A program made the position numbers and the translations under genes. A model generated the notes under the pieces. It worked only from the letters and a program-made list of their open reading frames with translations. It was not told the origin of the DNA and did no database searches. Shown in pieces: positions 57,663-64,000 of a stretch of DNA of 64,000 nt. This DNA comes from Dipteronia dyeriana (Eukaryota > Streptophyta > Magnoliopsida > Sapindales > Sapindaceae): NCBI GenBank assembly GCA_032871835.1, contig CM065301.1:36650405-36714404 (forward strand). The letters are read 5' to 3'. The first letter of the stretch is position 1; each line of letters starts with the position of its first letter.

Positions 57663-57884
57663 CTACTTTACCGTGACCCATAACAAATTGGTATTTTCAA
57701 CTTCTACCCCAGTAAACTTTGTTATCTCAGGGTCCAAGAAATTATAGGTTGAGCCACTGTCAACCAGGATGGTGAGTTCTCTATTCTTGACCTTTCCTCT
57801 CAACCTTATGGTCTGTAACCCTTTGCTGCCTGTGAAAGCATGGTGGGAAATTGTTACCTCCTCTTGCTCATCCTTCTTCCACAA
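57663..57884 (-). pseudogene. Gypsy D aspartic protease
   Basis: Minus-strand frame with the active-site motif ILVDSGSTYNFLD preceded by TIRLRGKVKNRELT. It processes the polyprotein in active elements. The frame stops soon after, and the linker to reverse transcriptase (57396-57662) carries further stops. Confidence 0.88.
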
Positions 57885-57959
57885 TTTCTGTCACTAAGTT
57901 TGTCTCCTCCTCAATTTCTTCCTTTTCATCAACACCCACCAACATGTAAAAATTCTTTT

Positions 57960-58854
57960 TGGCACATTGGTGTCCATACGAATACACCTCATCACAGTTG
58001 TAACATAGTACCTTCTCCCTTCTAACTTTCATTTCAGCTGGAGTCAATCTTTTAATGGTATAAGACTCAGTTCTTTTTGAATTAGGTTGTGTTTGGATGG
58101 GTTGTGTGTTGAGCTGGTGTAGCTTGGGTGGGTGAGTGTGTTGGTTGTTTGAGTCTTATGTGTTGAGTTGCTGCAGCTTAGGTTGGTTAGAGTTTGAGTT
58201 CACTGTCTGATTGTATTTGTTGGGCCAGGGTTTAAACTTCTTGATCTCCCGGGCTGCCTTTTGGAGCCGAGCTAACTCAATGGCATGGTGGAGATTGGTT
58301 GGCTTAAACATCCTGACAGAATGCCTTATCTCATCCTTAAGGCCACTCACAAAACTTGATAGAAAAAACTCTTCACTTAGCCCTAAATTTGTAGCCACCA
58401 ATCTTGGCCTAATTTCTTCAAATCGATCTTGATAATCGATCACTATTGAAGTTTGCCTTAGTTTTTGAAATTCTCCAACTACATCGTCTTTGTCAATATC
58501 TTGAAATCTAATTAGCAGTTCTTGAGTAAATTCTTCCCAAACCAAGTTTTCTTTTAAAGCATAGTATGATTGGAACCAAGTTTCAGCTCTATTCTAAAAA
58601 TGTATTGATGTTATAATGACCTTTTGTTCTGGTGCAACAGGGTGAATCAAGAAGAAACGCTCGCATTTCCTGATCCAAGCCTTAGGTTCATCTCCATCAA
58701 ATTTCAAAAATGTCAGTTTAGGAGGTCTGAGAGTAGTATATGTTATTACCTTGCTGGCAGAGTTTGGTGTACCTTGCTGTCTGGTCTCCTTGCTGAAGCT
58801 TGAAGGCGGTGTTCCCATAATTCCCTTCCCAGACCCTTCTCCAAGTTCCTGCAT
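57960..58854 (-). pseudogene. Gypsy D gag with zinc knuckle
   Basis: 58854-58594 (starting MQELGEGSGKG) has PPKLTFLKFDGDEPKAWIRK, the usual start of the capsid-like domain. After a stop or shift at about 58590, 58545-58156 covers FTQELLIRFQDIDKD, GEFQKLRQT and LSSFVSGLKDEIRHSV. After another stop a zinc knuckle CYNCDEVYSYGHQC lies at about 57966-58007. It forms the particle in active elements. At least two lesions. Confidence 0.9.
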
Positions 58855-59021
58855 TATGGTGAATCGTTTTGCTATGTCCTGACTTAAGCTATCAAACTTT
58901 TCTTCTATCTTCTACATCCTCCCTTCAATCTTCTCATTCCTAGCATCCATTTCTGAAAGCATTCCTTCAATCAATTGGTGTTGCCTACTCCCTTCTACCA
59001 TTTTAAATGTCTCGGATCGAC

Positions 59022-59033
59022 GCTCTGATACCA
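59022..59033 (-). other. Primer binding site of gypsy D, tRNA-iMet type
   Basis: The minus strand reads tggtatcagagc, the full initiator-Met primer site, four bases inside the 5' LTR. Confidence 0.93.
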
Positions 59034-59037
59034 AATT

Positions 59038-59546
59038 TGTAATGATGTGGCCAATTGAAATGTTGTGGAACTTGTAATTGTGAATTTAAATTGTTAATTG
59101 TTGTGTTAAAGAAGAAGAATCAGGGTGAATCAGGGGGGAAATAGTCTAAGAAGAAGAAAGTAGAATTGTTATAGGAGAGAGAGAGAGGATTGAGAGAAAG
59201 AATTCGTGAAATATAACTTATGTATTCAATCCAGAACAAAAAATAGAATATATGCGTGAGTGAGCTCACTAACAAACTGGGAGATAATTCCCTACAATGC
59301 TCTCAGCCAAAGAGTCTTACTAAATGTCAAACTAATGGTAGTGATACTCTACTTCCCACCCCCCCCCCCCCCCCCCCCCCATATCATTAACTACACTCAA
59401 TCTTCCAACAACTGAAATGATATGTATTGACATATGTTTCTATTTCTAAGTGTGAAACGATGTGTTTCACTTAGGGAATTCAAATAGAAGCAACTGCTAC
59501 TGTAGCAGCCTCAAATTTCCTTCTGTAACATCTTCAATTCATGACA
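59038..59546 (-). repeat. 5' LTR of gypsy D
   Basis: Matches 50641-51143 along its whole length with scattered substitutions (for example agaagaaag for aaaagaaat). It carries a 22-base poly-C run at 59359-59380. Confidence 0.95.
59359..59380. repeat. Poly-C run, 22 bases, in one LTR only
   Basis: The equivalent place in the partner LTR has only 6 C. Either slippage after insertion or an assembly/sequencing artefact. Confidence 0.95.
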
Positions 59547-59719
59547 CTCGCCTCAGACTTACCCTCATACTTGTTGTCTTTGTGGCGACTTCGTAATTTT
59601 GCAAGGCTAGCTTTTCGCGAGTGGGATTTCTTCGATCTTCGTTGGTCTATTCCATGATCTCCATGTGATGGTGAACTAGAGTGTGTGTGATTCGACCTGC
59701 CGGGAGACTTAGGGTTCAA
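59547..59719 (-). pseudogene. Gypsy-type gag, N-terminal fragment (T)
   Basis: A frame from 59719 (MNPKSPGRSNHTHSSSPSHG then SRKASLAKLRSRHKDN), basic and Ser/His-rich, running into the ctcgc duplication of gypsy D. On the far side of D the sequence resumes at 50635 and, after a frameshift, gives the T gag fragment there. Confidence 0.5.
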
Positions 59720-60245
59720 GCTTCAAGTAAAGGAGTGCATAAACACAGCTAGTCTCGCAATTACTGTTTCTTTGCCTAGATTGGCTTTCTTCTATCACGA
59801 TGCCTCCCGGCCACCGAAGCGTTGTGATCCTCTAAGTCAATTCTTTCTCTTTAGGTGCCTTCACAGAAGCGTTGGGTGTCTTCCTATGGATTTTGGATTG
59901 GAGTCTTCTTCTGTGGGTTTCGCCTACGAGGTACCGTAAGATGGGGATTTGGTTATGATCTGCCAATGGGGTTTCAAGCGTGCTACCCCCCAATGCGTTG
60001 AATAGCTAAGCCACGGTTGTCTAAAGATGATGGTAAGTCACCATCACACGGGGTTTTGTTTCCTTCTGCTGAGGCAGGATCAACTCATGTGCCAATGGTT
60101 ATTGCTCCCTTGTCTTATGTCGGTTCGTAGACGAAGGTGGATCAGAGTCAATTGAGGCTGGTCCCTTTCTTTATGGCTTATCTTTATGATTGATAGTTAT
60201 TGTTTGTTTTCCTTAAAAGGTTCACTCTCTCATTCTAGCATCAAT
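59720..60245. other. Upstream region of retroelement T, no gene
   Basis: No frame of note. By position it would be the leader of T, read on the minus strand. Confidence 0.4.
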
Positions 60246-60988
60246 TGTTGACGTCGATTTCTAGAAAATCTAATCATCAGTGACACGTAGATGCCTAAAA
60301 TAGTCTCTAAATGCAATCAGGTCACCTACCTTATAACTGTGTAATTCTAATGAGTGGAAAATGGTGATAGACGAGTGCATAAATAAAAATGACAAGTATT
60401 TTTAGGATGAAACCCTTAGCTCAAGGAAAAACCACGGTCGCTGATAACGACAGAGAAAAGGTTCTTTGCTATATAAAAAATTGTTACAATTACAAGTGAT
60501 AAACTGTTTGAATATTGACTATTTTTCCCTTCCATTTTCCCATGATACATGTGTTTATATAAGGTTAGGGTGTTTGCCCTAACCCTTGTTGTACAAGCAA
60601 AAAATACTATTGGATGAGATCCTAAGGGATCATATCTGGACAAGATCCTTGGCCAGCCGAATCTTGACACTTATAACACTATGATCTTCATTTCTTCAGA
60701 TCCTCTTAGTTATTAATCTACTAGATTGTAGGTAATTAGCTTCCCAATATGAGATTAGGCTTGCTTCCCCAATATGAGATTAGGCTTTATGGATAACATA
60801 TCCGAAACATCGGATAACAAGTCCAAATCATGTTTCGTTAATTCTACTTCTTTGTTCGTCGAGGGGTGAGTTTGGACCAATTCACCTTCTTGGTTACAAC
60901 GAGTTGCTCAAATCTCACAATCATTACATGCAATCCGTCGAGCTGTCATGGATATTTGGTCCCTCGATTCCCAGGTTTCACGTTGACA
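60246..60988. repeat. Possible LTR
   Basis: Starts tgttgacgtcgatttctaga and ends ggtttcacgttgaca. Directly after it the plus strand has tggtatcagg, 9 bases of a tRNA-iMet primer site. It could be a 5' LTR on the plus strand or, read the other way, the 5' LTR of the minus-strand element T just left of it. No partner LTR or TSD was found. A TATA-like tttatataagg lies at 60553. Confidence 0.35.
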
Positions 60989-61900
60989 TGGTATCAGGCG
61001 AAAGTAACCCAAACACATAAGACCAACCCCAGCATCCAGATGTGACCTCATAGCAAACCTCATACACTCCATAAATGAAATTTGTAAGTTCGAGTAATAT
61101 TCCCCGATTCACAAATCTATAAATTTGTAGTACTCGAAGAAACGAAAAAAGTAAATAACTAGCACCCACATAGAGTGCGAAACAATAGTTCCCAACACAA
61201 GTCATCCTTTCAACAAATTATTTAATCAAAGTTGTTCATTTACATGAAGATAGGGCAATTCAAATGCAATATAAATGATCAATCATATCGACTACATTAA
61301 TCCAACGATTGAAAAACGTTGTCATAATTATTTTAAAACAATAAAATGGAGACATGGGTGTGTATCAAAAATTTTGAATATACAAAATCTTTTGATATGC
61401 ATTCCTTCTCTGTTCTTTTTTTTTTTACTAATTGGGAACGACAGTGCAAAAACATAATCAAAGAATCATCACCATCCAAAATTTTTGGTCTAGATATAAT
61501 CAAAATCACAAAGTTTGTATGAATTCTAAAACAAAATAACAATGAGATCAAAATTGCAATGGGGATTTTGCCTCCCTGGCAAACCCAAAAAACCTCCCGC
61601 ATTTTCAATGACAACCCCTCACAAGACCCAACAAAAACAAACTTTTCTTCTTCGAAGGGATCCTTAATTTAACAACTTTTTTTTGTAATATACACATTCT
61701 ACAAGAAGGGATTCATTTCAATCGCAAGGACGATGACTTCCACGCTCAATCAAACTGATGCTGGGATGCTGTCAAACATCATGCAAAACAATCGACGAGA
61801 ACCGTCTTATGGAAAAAGAATGGGGTAATAAATATACTTCACACACATGGGTTCGGAGATTGCCTTCTCCCCGAAACCAGCAGGGTACCTAAAAATTTGA
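60989..61900. other. Intergenic DNA and probable 3' UTR of the importin gene
   Basis: No coding sequence seen on either strand. The few hundred bases left of the stop codon at 61901 should hold the 3' UTR of the minus-strand importin gene. I could not fix a poly(A) site. Confidence 0.5.
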
Positions 61901-63772
61901 TCACGAGAGGATGGATTGCAGAGCAAGTTGTTGCTGTGGCTGCAAGGACGACCAAGTTGAGGCCAAGGTAGCCGGTGGCAGCGTCTGCTGAAGCTGCCTC
62001 AGCAGATTGACCATTCGGCTTGCAGTTTGTTCTGTTGCTAAATCTTTACCACATAGAACCTACACAAACAACTCTCGCTCAGTTCTCAGCTACTTCTCAG
62101 TGGACACATTCATTCATTTTGCAGATGTGATTAATGTGTTTTAATCTGTTTCACTAACCTACTTTATCATCATCAAACTAAGAATCACAGCAAACATAAA
62201 AGGAAAATAATTGATTTTATGATAGACAAGAATTTTGCAATATGACATGTTTGATGGAATAAATTGCAACATCCAAGTGTAAATCGTGTAAACTGACCTC
62301 AGCAAATACTGCAACAATTTTAGGAAGATACTGATGGGTGGGACCCAAAACATCGGGATCTGACCTGTAGATTATAAAAAAAAAAAAAAAAAGCATGGAT
62401 AAACCGTAAAAAGAAAATAGGAGCACAAGGCACAAATAAAAAATAAATAAAATGAAGACCTTACCTCTCTACCATTGAACAAAGCTGATCATGAACAACT
62501 TTGGCTTCAATCAAATCACCTTTTATCGGCAAGCAGTTTAACCATGCAGGAACAACCTGCCAGACATTAAAGCTGATTCATTAAAACCAAATGTCCAAGT
62601 AATAACTAGCAAAAGTTATTAAAGATTTCCATACTTAATTTGAACAAAAAACTACTGGTTAAAAATTTTGTAGCGAACAGCAGCAAAGGCACTTAGGTGG
62701 ACGGGTTGATGTGGAACCATAATAAGAGTAGTTGGGTGATGGCGGCATGTGCACATGAGGTTAGGATAGAAATTCCTGAACCATGAATTAAAAGGACATT
62801 TTTATATGGATTTCAAAATCTTAGGAGATAGGAACACTTTCTTTAGATAATACTTGAAGTTACCGATGATGGAAAATGATATCGGTTTGTACTTTGCACC
62901 TCCAATATCGTTACCTCAATTAGTCATCTATATGCAGTTAAAACAGTTTGAAATTTAGTAGACTGAACAAGTCAAATTTTCAGTTTGGTACGCCTGATGC
63001 TTGATGATCATTTACTAATGGTTGACATTTTTCAATTTTCTTCTCCTCCCTTTTTCTTTTCCTTTTCTAAAGAGTGAGAATGGAGTGAAGCTTGGTTGGT
63101 ATGTAGATAAGACAAACACTGCAGGTCTCTAACTAACCATTAATCGACAGAATAGAAACTTCGAAGTACCTGAGATGCATCAATACTATCACGGTGAAAC
63201 TGGCATATTTTTCCCAATGCAGAAACAGCATTATCATAAGCCATCACATTCTCTGATTGCTGGGCATTAGGATGCCGTATCACAACATTTAACCTTGATA
63301 AAGCCTCTGGAAAAAGTCAACAATGTTAATAACGTAATTTATGTAAACAATCAACTTCTTTAAGGCATGCAAGAAGAATCTACCTCCAACTAGAGGTTTA
63401 AACACAGGTCCACCAAACTCTGCACAAACACCCAGTCCATATACAGCTGCCTGAAAAGACAAACAAAAAACTGGATGAGAACAACAGCAACCGAAGCAAT
63501 GAACTAGAACAGCTTATTGAGTGTATGCAGACCTGCCGGACGTCTGAGTTCTCATCATTGCAGGCCTCTAATAAGAAAGGAAGAAAGGTATCATAATACC
63601 TGTCACCCCAAAATCAGAAAAAAAAATACTCAACGAGTGTTCTCAATGATAATTTTCACCAGAGTAAAAGATCAAACAGAGCTTACTTAAGAGCTGCCTC
63701 ACGACACTGTTCGGCAACATCATCAAAAATGCAAATTGCAATCCTTCTCTCTTCGGGTGTCTTATCATTGGC
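61901..63772 (-). CDS. Importin-5 / KETCH1-like nuclear import receptor, last seven coding exons (5' part outside window)
   Basis: Seven exons on the minus strand with GT-AG introns and continuous phase: 63687-63772, 63533-63599, 63384-63450, 63170-63306, 62465-62556, 62298-62364 and 61901-62059 (stop tga at 61901-61903). They total 675 bases, 224 residues and the stop. The protein pieces include TPEERRIAICIFDDVAEQCR, YYDTFLPFLLEACNDENSDV, VYGLGVCAEFGG, SEDxA-type VMAYDNAVSALGKICQFH, PAWLNCLPIKGDLIEAKVVH, HQYLPKIVAVFAE and the C-terminus LQQTLPPATLASTWSSLQPQ. This is the end of the HEAT-repeat array of plant importin-5 proteins, as in Arabidopsis AT5G19820 (KETCH1), which carry cargo such as ribosomal proteins and HYL1 through nuclear pores with RanGTP. 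The full protein is about 1100 residues, so roughly 80% is encoded to the right of the window. All seven exons are intact and it looks functional. Confidence 0.95.
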
Positions 63773-64000
63773 CTGTATTTAAAACACACCATATACCACA
63801 AAAGTCAGAAATCCTCAGTACAGATGAGCATGTGGCTGTTTGAACCAGTGGATACTGGTAAAAATACTAAATAAAAGTACACAGCCAAAAAAACTTCCAT
63901 TTTAGTCAACTACAAAGCTCCTTGGTCAACTTGACCAAACACATTAATCACACGGCAGCCTTCATTAAGAAATCAACATCCCTAGCCTTCACTTTCCTTG
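63773..64000 (-). other. Intron of the importin gene, continuing beyond the window
   Basis: The acceptor (tacag) lies directly before the exon at 63772. The 228 bases up to the window edge show no exon that fits the known upstream protein sequence, so I read all of it as intron. Confidence 0.7.

Larger units (their letters stand above)
50641..59546 (-). mobile_element. Gypsy element D, chromovirus type, with nested hAT 3
   Basis: LTRs 50641-51143 and 59038-59546 with tg...ca ends; exact 5-bp duplications ctcgc at 50636-50640 and 59547-59551. Minus-strand order: 5' LTR, primer site, gag, zinc knuckle, protease, reverse transcriptase, RNase H, integrase, chromodomain, purine tract, 3' LTR, which is the gypsy order. 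Without the 3.34-kb hAT it is about 5.57 kb. The short LTRs and chromodomain fit a small chromovirus such as the Reina group; the group name is inferred from size. Scattered stops and frameshifts and the hAT in integrase make it non-autonomous. The LTRs are still clearly similar, so it is younger than most of the stack. Confidence 0.95.

Overview
The window is nuclear DNA from a flowering plant, probably a eudicot. It is AT-rich, consists largely of plant-type LTR retrotransposons, hAT elements and small terminal-inverted-repeat (TIR) elements, and carries a nuclear tRNA-Trp and the intron-rich 3' end of a plant importin-5 gene. Species cannot be decided from the sequence.

Only two host loci are certain: tRNA-Trp(CCA) at 20737-20808 (-), and the last seven coding exons of an importin-5/KETCH1-like nuclear import receptor at 61901-63772 (-), whose upstream exons lie beyond the right edge. 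A short two-exon-like reading frame near 20.3-20.6 kb is a weak third candidate. Almost everything else is mobile DNA, most of it broken.

Layout. 1-6.4 kb: AT-rich DNA with several small non-autonomous DNA transposons, including a Mutator-like element with GC-rich cargo (4483-5408). 6.6-11.7 kb: a long-TIR element carrying a complete 3.77-kb hAT (7570-11339). 11.9-16.2 kb: a decayed LTR retroelement with gag-like frames. 16.2-21.4 kb: AT-rich DNA, TA tracts, MITEs and the tRNA. 21.4-25.1 kb: a Copia-type LTR plus primer site, followed by degenerate tandem repeats. 25.1-32.8 kb: a Sirevirus-like Copia element with two 2.16-kb LTRs, a broken gag and no pol. 33.4-60.2 kb: a stack of nested insertions. 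60.2-61.0 kb: a possible further LTR. 61.9-64.0 kb: the importin gene.

The nested stack can be put in order because most layers have matching target-site duplications (TSDs) that I read directly. A Sirevirus-like LTR fragment (about 33.4-45.9 kb in pieces) was hit by solo LTR A (34917-39079, TSD gatca), which was hit by solo LTR B (35083-36996, TSD gttta). The same fragment was hit by solo LTR C1 (39096-44944, TSD tgaat), which was hit by a hAT (39352-43723, TSD gatatgaa/gatatgat). Next to it, a gypsy gag fragment 'T' on the minus strand was hit by solo LTR C2 (46620-50294, TSD accat), which was hit by a small non-autonomous LTR element (48184-50170, 4-bp TSD ggtc). T was also hit by a chromodomain gypsy element D (50641-59546, TSD ctcgc), whose integrase was hit by a third hAT (51768-55102, TSD acccatac, 8/8).

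All transposase and polymerase frames carry stops or frameshifts, so no element looks autonomous now; hAT1 (apparently one frameshift) and gypsy D (one stop per few domains, LTRs still similar) are the least damaged. No CRISPR array, operon or other prokaryotic feature was seen. I found no wholly new type of system; what is most informative is the resolved insertion history and a few structures without a ready explanation.
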